DNA of 64,000 bases from Verrucomicrobiota bacterium. Lineage in GTDB: Bacteria > Verrucomicrobiota > Verrucomicrobiia > CAIQCK01. A model generated the notes under the pieces. It was not told where the DNA came from, searched no databases, and saw nothing but the letters and a program-made list of their open reading frames with translations. The translations under genes were made by a program, and so were the position numbers. How positions within the stretch are numbered: position 1 is the first letter of the stretch; every line of letters begins with the position of its first letter. The stretch covers positions 186,001 to 250,000 of the forward strand of contig JACRQF010000015.1 in NCBI GenBank assembly GCA_016222825.1, given 5' to 3'. Below, in pieces: positions 28,122 to 35,694 of this stretch.

Positions 28122-28150
28122 TTGACGCTGCCGGGAGGGACTTCTACGTT
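28122..28150 (+). promoter_or_regulatory. Sigma-70-like promoter of the small zinc-ribbon gene
   Basis: TTGACG (28122-28127), 17-base spacer, TACGTT (28145-28150). Transcription would start near 28157, 44 bases before the ATG at 28201. Confidence 0.5.
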
Positions 28151-28200
28151 CTCGCGTTCACAGAACGGCCATGACGGCTGGTCTGAGGAGGTATTCTATT

Positions 28201-28347
28201 ATGGCAGAAGGCTATTGCGTGAAGTGCAAGGCGAAGAAGGAAATCGTCGAGGCGAAGGAAGTCACGATGAAGAACGGCCGCAAGGCCCTTCAGGGCAAGT
28301 GCCCGACGTGCGGCACGGGCATGTTCAAGATTCTCGGCAAGAGCTGA
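28201..28347 (+). CDS. Small zinc-ribbon protein, DUF5679-like
   Basis: A 48-residue protein. Two cysteine pairs, CVKC near the start and CPTC near the end, form a zinc ribbon, and the middle stretch EAKEVTMKNGRKALQGKCP matches the pattern of DUF5679 proteins (family memory). The function of that family is unknown. GAGGAGG lies 9 bases before the ATG and a good promoter at 28122 precedes it, so it appears to start its own transcript. The nucleoside diphosphate kinase gene follows after 92 bases. High GC at third codon positions supports translation. Confidence 0.8.
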   Translation: MAEGYCVKCKAKKEIVEAKEVTMKNGRKALQGKCPTCGTGMFKILGKS

Positions 28348-28439
28348 GCGGGCTGGCGTCGCAAGCGGATACAGAGTGTCAAGCGGCTCGTCGTTCCTAC
28401 GCAGGGGCGGCGGGACGATGCGTTAAGTTGAGGAGATAT

Positions 28440-29615
28440 ATGGCGGAAGAACTGGCCTACGTATTGGTCAATCCCTACACGTTGTTCAAATCGCGCACGG
28501 GCGGCGTGCTGGCGAGGTTGATGTCGCGGACGGCGTTGGATTTGGTGGCGGCGCGGGTGTTTGCCCCCAGCAAGGAGCTGGTGCAGGAATACGCCGCGAC
28601 GGTGGTGACGAAAAACGACCCGCAGTCGCAGGACGTGCAGGAGTTGATCCGGCAGTATGTGCTGGACAACTACATGCCCGACCCGAAAACCGGCCGGCGG
28701 CAGCGGGTATTGATGCTCTTGTTCCGCGGCGAGGACGCGGTGCATCGCGTGCGCAACGTCGTTGGCAACATCACGACCGGCCCGGTGCGCGGCGTGGCCA
28801 TCCGCGACACCTACGGCGACTACGTGCTCGGCCCCAAGGGCGAAGTAAAGTATTTCGAGCCGGCCGTCCTGGCCGCTCCGACGCCGGAAGAAGCGGTGTT
28901 CAAGCTCAAGCTCTGGGCGCGCTACTCCGACGCCGACGGCGGCTTGGTGGACGACACCATCCAGTATCCCGCCAACGCGAAGCCGCAGCGCACGCTGGTG
29001 TTGATCAAGCCCGACAATTTTAATTTCCCCAGCGGCCGGCCCGGCAACGTGCTGGACGTGTTCTCCAGCACCGGCCTCTACATCGTCGGCATGAAGGTCC
29101 ACCAGATGAGCGTGGCGCAGGCGGAGAACTTCTACGGCCCGGTGCGCGAGCAGTTGCTGGCCAAGATGCAGGGTCTGGCGCTGGCGAAAGTGCTGCCGAC
29201 GGTGGAGCAGGCGCTGGAGATGAAACTCCCCGCCGACGCGGTCGAGAAGCTCGGCAACCTGCTCGGCCCGTATTTCGGCGAAGCCTTGTTCCAACAGATC
29301 GTGAAGTTCATGACGGGCATCGCCCCGGCCCAGTGTGATCCCAGCCGCAAGGACGATCCCGGCCAGGCCAAGTGCATCGCGGTTGTCTATGAAGGCGCGG
29401 ACGCGGTCAAGAAGATCCGCGAGGTGCTGGGGCCGACCGACCCGAAGAAGGCCGGGCCGGGCACCATCCGGCGCGAGTTCGGCCAGTCGGTGATGGTCAA
29501 CGCCGCGCACGCCTCCGATTCGTCGGAGAACGCCAAGCGCGAAATCGGCATCATCAATTTCCAGGAAAACAACTTCAAGCGGGTCGTGGAAGAGTTTTAC
29601 GGCAAGCTCGGTTGA
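28440..29615 (+). CDS. ndk: Tandem nucleoside diphosphate kinase with degenerate N-terminal copy
   Basis: Transfers gamma-phosphates between nucleoside triphosphates and diphosphates through a phosphohistidine. The C-terminal half (about 184-391) is an active-looking kinase: K190 in LVLIKPD and H357 in NAAHASDSSENAKREI. The N-terminal half (about 5-165) aligns with it segment by segment (YVLVNP with LVLIKP, LLFRGEDAVHRVRNVVG with VVYEGADAVKKIREVLG), but the lysine is asparagine (N11) and the histidine region is lost. An extra helical insert of about 65 residues (about 240-305) separates parts of the active domain. A normal Ndk has about 140 residues; this has 391. GGAG lies 4 bases before the ATG at 28440. 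Confidence 0.85.
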   Translation: MAEELAYVLVNPYTLFKSRTGGVLARLMSRTALDLVAARVFAPSKELVQEYAATVVTKNDPQSQDVQELIRQYVLDNYMPDPKTGRRQRVLMLLFRGEDAVHRVRNVVGNITTGPVRGVAIRDTYGDYVLGPKGEVKYFEPAVLAAPTPEEAVFKLKLWARYSDADGGLVDDTIQYPANAKPQRTLVLIKPDNFNFPSGRPGNVLDVFSSTGLYIVGMKVHQMSVAQAENFYGPVREQLLAKMQGLALAKVLPTVEQALEMKLPADAVEKLGNLLGPYFGEALFQQIVKFMTGIAPAQCDPSRKDDPGQAKCIAVVYEGADAVKKIREVLGPTDPKKAGPGTIRREFGQSVMVNAAHASDSSENAKREIGIINFQENNFKRVVEEFYGKLG

Positions 29616-29649
29616 GCGGGCAGATGGTTTTTAGAGGAGGTTCAACGCC

Positions 29650-30822
29650 ATGAAAGACTTCGTTGCAGATCGTTCCAAAGCATTGACGCCTTCGTTGACG
29701 CTGGCGGTGGACGCCAAGGCCAAGGCGATGAAAGCCGCCGGCGAGGACGTCTGCGGTTTCGGCGCCGGCGAGCCGGACTTCGACACGCCCCAGCACATCA
29801 AGGACGCCGCCGCCGCCGCGCTGGCCAAGGGCATGACCAAATACACGCCCTCCAGCGGCACGCCGGAGCTTCGCCAGGCCATCGCCGACAAGCTCAAGCG
29901 GCGAAACGGCATCGAATACAAGTCCAGCCAGGTCATCGTCTCCTGCGGCGGCAAGCACTCCTGCTTCAACGTCGTCTTCGCCACGTGCAACCCCGGCGAC
30001 GAAGTCATCATCCCCGCGCCCTTCTGGCTGAGCTACCCGGAAATGGTGAAGATGGCCGACGCGAAGCCGGTGATCCTGCCGACCAGTGACGCCACCGAGT
30101 TTAAGATCACGCCCGACCAGCTCCGCGCCGCCATCACGCCGCGCACGAAGCTCTTCATCCTCAATTCGCCGTCGAACCCAACCGGCTCGGTCTATACGCG
30201 CGCGGAACTGGAAGCGCTCGGCCGCGTCTGCATCGAGAAGGGCGTGCTCATCCTCAGCGACGAGATTTACGAAGACCTCATCTATCCCGGCGCGACGCAT
30301 CACAGCCTCGCCTCCTCCGGGCCGGAGTTTTATGCGAACACCGTCACCGTGATCGGTTTCTCGAAGGCCTACTCGATGACCGGCTGGCGGCTCGGCTACC
30401 TCGCCGCGCCGGAACCGATCGCGAAGGCGATTGACGCCATCCAGAGCCATTCCACGTCCAACCCGACCAGCTTCGCCCAGGCCGGCGCCGTGGCGGCGCT
30501 CAACGGCCCGCAGGATCATTTCAAAGTGTGGCTCGCCGAGTTCACCAAGCGCCGCACCTACATGCTCCAGCGCCTCAACGCCATCCCCGGCGTCTCGTGC
30601 ATTGACGCCAAGGGCGCGTTCTACCTGCTGCCCAATGTCAGCAAAGTCGGCCTCACGCCGATGGAGTTTTCCAAACAACTGCTCGACGAGGAGAAGGTCG
30701 CCGTCGTGCCCGGCGAGGCGTTCGGCACCGACAAGCACATCCGGCTCTCCTATGCCAGCTCGATGGCGAACATCGAGAAGGGCCTCGACCGCATCGAGCG
30801 ATTCTGCCGCAAGCGCGCCTGA
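29650..30822 (+). CDS. aspC: Class I aminotransferase, aspartate (or prephenate) type
   Basis: PLP-dependent fold-type I aminotransferase of 390 residues, subgroup I-beta, which moves amino groups between aspartate (and often prephenate) and 2-oxoglutarate. The PLP lysine is near K239 in GFSKAYSMTGWRLGY. Other family signs are GAGEPDFDTP near the start, NSPSNPTG before the cofactor aspartate, and the arginine in IRLSYA near the end. A strong AGGAGG precedes the ATG, and the gene follows ndk by 34 bases, probably in one transcript. Whether it also makes arogenate cannot be decided from sequence. Confidence 0.93.
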   Translation: MKDFVADRSKALTPSLTLAVDAKAKAMKAAGEDVCGFGAGEPDFDTPQHIKDAAAAALAKGMTKYTPSSGTPELRQAIADKLKRRNGIEYKSSQVIVSCGGKHSCFNVVFATCNPGDEVIIPAPFWLSYPEMVKMADAKPVILPTSDATEFKITPDQLRAAITPRTKLFILNSPSNPTGSVYTRAELEALGRVCIEKGVLILSDEIYEDLIYPGATHHSLASSGPEFYANTVTVIGFSKAYSMTGWRLGYLAAPEPIAKAIDAIQSHSTSNPTSFAQAGAVAALNGPQDHFKVWLAEFTKRRTYMLQRLNAIPGVSCIDAKGAFYLLPNVSKVGLTPMEFSKQLLDEEKVAVVPGEAFGTDKHIRLSYASSMANIEKGLDRIERFCRKRA

Positions 30823-30851
30823 CCGGCCGGTGGCGCGCCGTTCGTGGTGGC

Positions 30852-30880
30852 TTGGCTGAAACCGTCTGCCGCGGTATAGT
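30852..30880 (+). promoter_or_regulatory. Sigma-70-like promoter of the sugar isomerase gene
   Basis: TTGGCT (30852-30857), 17-base spacer, TATAGT (30875-30880). Transcription would start near 30887, leaving a leader of about 9 bases before the ATG at 30896. Confidence 0.55.
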
Positions 30881-30895
30881 CTGCTGTTGTCCACG

Positions 30896-31711
30896 ATGAA
30901 ACTTGGCGCTTCCACACTCACATTCCGGCGCCTGCCGCTGGCTGCGGCGGTGGCTCGCATTCGTCAGCTCGGCTTCGACACGGTGGACCTTTGCTGCCTC
31001 TTCCCGTCGTATTGTCCACACTACGACCCCACCGCCTCCACCAATATCAACGTGACCATCATCGAGGACACGCTCGCCGGTCTGCGCGTCGCGACGCTTA
31101 ACGCCGCCATGGCTCCTTGGAACAGCACCGACCGCATCGTCCGCTCCGCCCAGTTGGAATTCGTCGCCGGCTCGTTGCGCGCCGCCAAGACTCTCGGCGC
31201 GCAAGTCGTCACTGTCCAGAGCGGCAATAAACCCCGGATCGAGAGCGATTGGCTCGGTTCCGCCCAGATCGTCAGCGAAGCGATCCGTTTGGCCGCGCAC
31301 CAAGCTGGGTCTTTCGGGGTGAAACTCGGCATCGAGATCCGCGCCGGCATGTTGGTCGAGACCGTTGAGCAAGCCGCGAAGCTGTTGGAACTCGTCGCCA
31401 GCCCCGCCGTCGGAGTGACCGTGGACACCGGCAGCCTCGCCGCCACCGGCGTGGACGTTGCCGCCGCCATCGAACAGCTCGGTGCGCGCATCCAGCACGT
31501 CCATCTCCGCGACGGCAAGCCCGGCAGCCCCATGCTTACACCCGGCGACGGCGCTGTGGATTTCGCCGCCGTTGCCCGCGCGCTGCGGAAGATCGGCTAC
31601 GACCGCGTCTGCTCCCTCGCCTTGGACTGGCCCAAGCCGCCCAATGACCCGACCGAGGAACTCCGCCGCGCCCGCGTTCATGTTGCCGACGCGTTCGAGG
31701 CGGCAGCGTAA
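30896..31711 (+). CDS. Sugar phosphate isomerase/epimerase (AP endonuclease 2 fold)
   Basis: TIM-barrel protein of 271 residues from the xylose-isomerase-like superfamily. The pattern GASTLTFRRLPLAAAVARIRQLGFDTVDL, the central EIRAG and the later VDTG / HVHLRDGK segments with metal-binding E, D and H residues are typical. The substrate is unknown; relatives isomerise sugars, inositols or hydroxypyruvate. ATG at 30896 is chosen; an in-frame TTG at 30887 coincides with the predicted transcription start and is less likely. The cytochrome gene begins 20 bases after its stop, so the two may be cotranscribed. Confidence 0.85.
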   Translation: MKLGASTLTFRRLPLAAAVARIRQLGFDTVDLCCLFPSYCPHYDPTASTNINVTIIEDTLAGLRVATLNAAMAPWNSTDRIVRSAQLEFVAGSLRAAKTLGAQVVTVQSGNKPRIESDWLGSAQIVSEAIRLAAHQAGSFGVKLGIEIRAGMLVETVEQAAKLLELVASPAVGVTVDTGSLAATGVDVAAAIEQLGARIQHVHLRDGKPGSPMLTPGDGAVDFAAVARALRKIGYDRVCSLALDWPKPPNDPTEELRRARVHVADAFEAAA

Positions 31712-31731
31712 GCGGCGTTTTGCTTCCAGCC

Positions 31732-33606
31732 ATGAGCATCCGCCCGCTCTTCAACGCAGTCGCGGCCGTGCTTCTCCTTATCGCTGCTGCCGCGCAGTCG
31801 GCCCAACCCGCTTTCTTGTCCCCCACAGCCCTCGTGGCCTCGCCGGACGGTGTGGCGATCTACATCGCCTGCGCCACCGGCAACCGCATCCTCGTTCTCG
31901 ACACCGCTTCCCGCAAAGTCACGCGCTCCATCCCGACGCCCGCCAGCGCGACGGGCCTCTGCCTCTCGGCGGACGGTGCGCGATTGTTCGTCACTTGCGC
32001 CGCTCCGGTTAGCCGCGTTTGCGTCATCGAGACGGCGGGCGGCAGGATCGCCGAGGAGTTTTCCGCCGGCCACACGGCGATGGCGCCCGTGCTCTCGCCC
32101 GACGGCAAGACACTCTTCGTCTGCAACCGCTTCAACGACGACGTGAGCGTGTTCGACCTTGCGGCGAAGAGGGAACTGCGGCGGATTCCGGTCAAGCGCG
32201 AGCCGGTGGCCGCCGCGATTACGCCGGACGGCAAGCGCCTGCTCGTCGCAAACCACCTTCCTGCCGGTCGCGCCGACCTGGAGCACGTCGCGGCGGTCGT
32301 GAGCGTCATTGACACCGGGCGCGGGCAGGTCACGGACGTCCTCTGGCTGCCCAACGGCAGCGGCGCGCTCAACGACCTCCGCGTTTCGCCCGACGGCAAA
32401 TACGCCGTCCTCACCCATCTCATCGGGCGGTTCTGGCGGCCGGCGACGCAGATCGAGCGCGGCGCAATGAACTCCAACGCCATGACCCTCATCGCGCTCG
32501 ACCGCATGGAAGTCGTCAACACCGTCCTCTTTGACGATTGGGACCGCGGCGCGGCCAACCCGTGGGGCGTGGCGTGGAGCGCCGACAGCCGCACGCTCGT
32601 CGTCACCCACGCCGGCACGCACGAAGTCAGCGTCATAGATTTCCACGGCCTGCTCGCGCGGCTGGGGGACATGCCGCCCACGATGCTGCGCGTCAACATC
32701 CCCTATTCCTTCAGCGCCATGCTGCCGCCCCCGACCGACGCCTCCGCCGACCCGTCCTTTCTCGGCGGCATACGCGACCGCCGCCGCCTGCCCAAGGACG
32801 ACCTCGGCCCGCGCAGCGTCGTCGTCGTCGGCCGCCGCGCCTACGCGGCGAACTACTTCTCCGACACGCTGAGCGTGATGGACCTCGACCGGTTGCAGCC
32901 CGGGGTGGAAACAATCCCGCTCGGCCCGAAGCCGCGCATGACCGCCGCGCGCCTGGGCGAACTCTGCTTCCACGACGCCCGCATCTGCTATCAGGGCTGG
33001 CAAAGCTGTTCGAGCTGTCATCCCGGCGACGCCCGCGTGGACGCGCTGAACTGGGACCTGCCCAACGACAGCCTCGGCAATCCGAAGAACACCAAGAGCC
33101 TCCTGCTCGCGCACAAAACGCCGCCGGTCATGAGCCTCGGCCAGCGCGAGACCGCCGAGGCCGCCGTGCGCGTCGGCATCCAGCGCATCCTCCTCACCTT
33201 CCAGCCGCCCGCCGTCGCCAGGGCGATGGACGTCTATCTCAAGTCGCGCAAGCCGGTCCCCAGCCCGCATCTTGTGGACGGCAAACTCTCGCCCGCGGCG
33301 CAGCGTGGCAAGAAGCTATTCCACAGCGCGGAAACCGGCTGCGCCCGCTGCCATCCGCCGCCGCTGTTCACAGACCTGCACTCGCATGATGTCGGCACCC
33401 GCGCCGCCCAGGACCGCCCCGCGGACAAGTTCGACACGCCTGCGCTCATCGAACTCTGGCGCACCGCGCCCTATCTCCACGACGGCTCCGCCGCCACGCT
33501 GCGCGACCTGCTGGTCTTCGCCAACCCCAACGACCGCCACGGCAGAACCTCCCACCTGACCGCCGACGAAATCCTCGACCTTTGCGAGTATCTGCTGTCG
33601 CTGTAG
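31732..33606 (+). CDS. Beta-propeller protein with C-terminal dihaem cytochrome c peroxidase-like domain
   Basis: Secreted protein of about 624 residues with a signal peptide ending near AQSAQP. The N-terminal 330 residues are a YVTN-type beta-propeller, with repeated units such as SPDGKTLFVCNRFNDDVSVFD and TPDGKRLLVANH. The C-terminal half has two haem motifs, CSSCH and CARCH, and a MauG/cytochrome c peroxidase-like layout ending in the TAPYLHDGSAATLRDLL segment. Such fusions are common in Verrucomicrobiota and Planctomycetota, but their substrates are unknown. An earlier in-frame ATG at 31720 would add four residues. Redox action in the periplasm on a small molecule or protein cofactor is inferred. 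Confidence 0.85.
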   Translation: MSIRPLFNAVAAVLLLIAAAAQSAQPAFLSPTALVASPDGVAIYIACATGNRILVLDTASRKVTRSIPTPASATGLCLSADGARLFVTCAAPVSRVCVIETAGGRIAEEFSAGHTAMAPVLSPDGKTLFVCNRFNDDVSVFDLAAKRELRRIPVKREPVAAAITPDGKRLLVANHLPAGRADLEHVAAVVSVIDTGRGQVTDVLWLPNGSGALNDLRVSPDGKYAVLTHLIGRFWRPATQIERGAMNSNAMTLIALDRMEVVNTVLFDDWDRGAANPWGVAWSADSRTLVVTHAGTHEVSVIDFHGLLARLGDMPPTMLRVNIPYSFSAMLPPPTDASADPSFLGGIRDRRRLPKDDLGPRSVVVVGRRAYAANYFSDTLSVMDLDRLQPGVETIPLGPKPRMTAARLGELCFHDARICYQGWQSCSSCHPGDARVDALNWDLPNDSLGNPKNTKSLLLAHKTPPVMSLGQRETAEAAVRVGIQRILLTFQPPAVARAMDVYLKSRKPVPSPHLVDGKLSPAAQRGKKLFHSAETGCARCHPPPLFTDLHSHDVGTRAAQDRPADKFDTPALIELWRTAPYLHDGSAATLRDLLVFANPNDRHGRTSHLTADEILDLCEYLLSL

Positions 33607-33938
33607 TCCGGGACAACCGCCCGCCGTCCCACGCCACAAGAAGGTTCTTGGACCGTTTCTGCAAGCTTGCCGCGTTCCGCCACCCGCCCTACAATCCGCG
33701 CCATGAGGTTGGCGGAAATCCTGAGTCGCACAGAGGAAGACAATGATTAACCTTGGCCCCGTCTACACTTAGTGTTTCAGCGACCACAAGGAGAAGGTGA
33801 TCGAGTTGTTGAGGAGGGTATGCACGGTGAGCGTGGAGACGATGAAGATCGTGCGGGGGATGCCGGGGTGAGAGGCTGGGACGGACACGGGCGGAGACGC
33901 GGACTGACAAAGACTAACATGGACAGGCACGGACGGAC
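33607..33938. other. Intergenic region with possible gene remnant
   Basis: No intact gene is seen. From 33773 to 33871 one plus-strand frame reads as a 32-residue peptide (FSDHKEKVIELLRR..., ending MKIVRGMPG) with codons rich in third-position G and C, but it has a stop immediately upstream and no start; it could be the tail of a lost gene. The end of the region (33917-33950) is a simple repeat of tggaca/cggaca units that runs into the start of the next gene. Confidence 0.4.
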
Positions 33939-33950
33939 ATGGACACGGAT
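33917..33950 (+). repeat. Simple ggac-rich repeat at the start of the four-helix-bundle gene
   Basis: Units catggacagg, cacggacgg, acatggacacgg in succession. It resembles the tggac nonamers found later inside the same gene (34337-34372) and includes the proposed ATG at 33939. Confidence 0.5.
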
Positions 33951-34571
33951 GAACCACTGATACCGCCGCATGGGGGATACCGGAAGCTGAAGAGTTTTCA
34001 GGTGGCGCAGTTGGTGTATGACATGACGGTGCGGTTCTGTGATCGCTACATCGAGAAGCGGAGCCGGACGCATGACCAGATGGTGCAGGCGGCGCGGAGC
34101 GGGGTGCAGAATATCGCGGAGGGGAGCCAGGCGAGCGGCACATCGAAGAAGATGGAATTGAAGCTGACGAACGTGGCGCGGGCGAGTCTGGAGGAATTGC
34201 GGCTGGATTATGAGGATTTCTTGAGGCAGCGGGGGATGCCGGTCTGGCCCCGGGAGGATGCGCGAAGGGCGGAACTGATAGCGCGGCGGCCTGCCGCAGC
34301 GGATGATGTGGCCGCGTGGGCGCGGGCGGTGCATGGTGGACAAGATGGACAGCATGGACAGGGTGGACGGGGAGCAAGCCCGAAGTCCACGGTGTCCACC
34401 AAGTCCACAACGTCCACCTATCCGGAGATCGCGGCCAACGGCGCGCTGGCGCTGCTGGCGGTGGCGTGCAGCCTGCTCGACCGGCAGCTCGCGGCGCAGG
34501 CGGCGGCGTTTGAGAAGGAGGGCGGCTTCACGGAGCGGCTCTATCGGGTGCGGCGTGGGCGGAGAGATTGA
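33939..34571 (+). CDS. Four-helix-bundle suffix protein with internal repeat insert
   Basis: A 210-residue protein. Residues 10-70 (GGYRKLKSFQVAQLVYDMT, AARSGVQNIAEGSQASGTS) match the four-helix-bundle family related to 23S rRNA intervening-sequence proteins, in the longer form with a C-terminal suffix domain. Function is unknown. Residues about 130-165 are low complexity (GGQDGQHGQGG, then KSTVSTKSTTST), encoded by two opposing arrays of 9-base repeats. The remaining helices (SLLDRQLAAQAAAFEKEGGFTERLY) complete the bundle, so the insert sits in a loop. The start lies in a simple repeat and has no clear ribosome site, so it is uncertain. It opens an accessory island. Confidence 0.75.
   Translation: MDTDEPLIPPHGGYRKLKSFQVAQLVYDMTVRFCDRYIEKRSRTHDQMVQAARSGVQNIAEGSQASGTSKKMELKLTNVARASLEELRLDYEDFLRQRGMPVWPREDARRAELIARRPAAADDVAAWARAVHGGQDGQHGQGGRGASPKSTVSTKSTTSTYPEIAANGALALLAVACSLLDRQLAAQAAAFEKEGGFTERLYRVRRGRRD
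34337..34419 (+). repeat. Inverted pair of 9-base tandem repeats inside a gene
   Basis: Left arm: tggacaaga, tggacagca, tggacaggg, tggacgggg (34337-34372). Right arm: agtccacgg, tgtccacca, agtccacaa, cgtccacct (34384-34419). The arms are complementary at the tggac/gtcca core of each unit, with an 11-base gap. Being 9 bases long, units can be gained or lost without breaking the frame. Confidence 0.8.
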
Positions 34572-34701
34572 AGTTCCTTGTTGCCACGGGCGGCGGGGAT
34601 GTTTTAGAAGGGCGGCCAAGGATGTAGGAAAACGCCGCGGGCCGGGTGGCGCGTTGGAACGGGCCGGGGCCGGAGGCGGCACAGCAAGAGGAGAGTTGAC
34701 C

Positions 34702-35058
34702 ATGAGTGGGGTTCAGTTGCGTCATCGGGCGTCGAAGCTGGCGTTGATTCCACAAGGGCGGTTCATCGGCATGTCGCGCCAGAGCATCGAGCGAGTCCTG
34801 AAACTGGAGGAGGCCAGGCGGCGCGCCTTCCGCTACGCCGACGGGTTTTGCCAACGGCTGGCGATCCAGTTGAAGAAGTCCTGGGAAGCGGCCGGGTTGA
34901 AACCGTATGCGCTGGCGCAGAGGGCGGGCGTGTCGCGGGACATGATCGGTTGCATCAAGCATCGCCGCGTGTTGCCGGGCGTCCATGTGATGGCGCGGTT
35001 GTTTTACGGGATGAGGAAGCGTCCGTCGGAACTGGTCCGGCGGGCGGAGCGGCGGTAG
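34702..35058 (+). CDS. XRE-type helix-turn-helix DNA-binding protein
   Basis: A 118-residue basic protein. The C-terminal half has the XRE pattern SWEAAGLKPYALAQRAGVSRDMIGCIKHRRVLPGVHVMARL, with helix-turn-helix residues in the expected spacing. The N-terminal 50 residues are helical and rich in arginine and may form a dimerisation or extra DNA-contact region. GAGGAG lies 8 bases before the ATG. It sits alone between the four-helix-bundle gene and the repeat array, in a region with phage-like or mobile character. It could regulate the island; no operator is recognisable. Confidence 0.75.
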   Translation: MSGVQLRHRASKLALIPQGRFIGMSRQSIERVLKLEEARRRAFRYADGFCQRLAIQLKKSWEAAGLKPYALAQRAGVSRDMIGCIKHRRVLPGVHVMARLFYGMRKRPSELVRRAERR

Positions 35059-35197
35059 AAGGGGACCCGTCCGACACATCGAACTTGGGCCGTTTCCAAG
35101 ATCTGTGCTGGAATGCCGCCGTGATGAAAGACGGCATTTTCTGGGCAGCAAATCCGCGGTTTCCCGTGGAAACCGGAAGATTTTGTCTAGGAAAGAT

Positions 35198-35533
35198 GCT
35201 TCGGGGTGGTGGAGACGGCGGCGCGACCCCTTCTCATGTGCTTCGGGGTGGTCAAGACGGCGGCGTGAGCGGTGCAAATGCGCTTCGGGGCGGCTGCGCC
35301 CGCGGTGGCACCCCCCTGAAGGAGCTTTGGGGTGCTCAAGACGGCGTCGCGACCCCTGCCAGGTTCGTTCGGAGTGCCCGCGACGGCGGCGCGAGGGCTT
35401 CGAAGATGCTTTGGGGTGCTTGCGACGGCGTCTTGACCACCTCGAATGGTCGAAGCTGGACTTTTGAAATCGTCGCCACCGCAGCGAAGTATCGAAGCGG
35501 GACTTTGGATGAAAGCTCTCCTGTAGCGACGGT
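35198..35533 (+). repeat. Array of 42-base degenerate tandem repeats
   Basis: Units begin at 35198, 35240, 35282, 35324, 35366, 35408, 35450 and 35492, exactly 42 bases apart. The first six open with gcttcgggg-like words and carry a gacggcggcg core; the last two open with tcgaagc and ggactttt. Weaker similarity extends two units further left, to about 35114. Units share roughly half to two thirds of their bases by eye. As 42 is a multiple of 3, several frames stay open across the array (14-residue periods), but no start with a ribosome site supports translation. The 35059-35197 stretch before it holds no gene. Confidence 0.8.
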
Positions 35534-35592
35534 CTCCGACCGTCGAAATGATCGCATCGGGAACCGTCGGCGCTCAGAAAGCGCCGCTACAG
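35521..35592 (+). repeat. REP/MITE-like element with nested palindromes
   Basis: Outer inverted ends ctgtagcg (35521-35528) and cgctacag (35585-35592) enclose two perfect hairpins: gacggtc-tcc-gaccgtc (35528-35544) and cggcgct-cagaa-agcgccg (35568-35586). Such elements are usually scattered through a genome. It overlaps the end of the 42-base array and lies 103 bases before the next gene. Confidence 0.75.
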
Positions 35593-35694
35593 CTAGAGGA
35601 TGACCCGATGCCTTTTTACGAAGCGGCTTATTTCGATTCCGGCGCGTTGTATGACGTGCTGGGCGCAGGCAACAACCTAACGAAAGGAAGACAC

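Noticed and set aside
33777..34703. Leftward open frame opposite the four-helix-bundle gene
   Set aside because: It is proline- and arginine-rich shadow sequence, and the sense frame matches a known family.
35198..35533. CRISPR array
   Set aside because: The repeats are contiguous, degenerate and without spacers, and no cas genes are present.
34848..35603. Coding sequence through the 42-base array
   Set aside because: The frame stays open only because the unit length is a multiple of 3; there is no start with a ribosome site and no family match.
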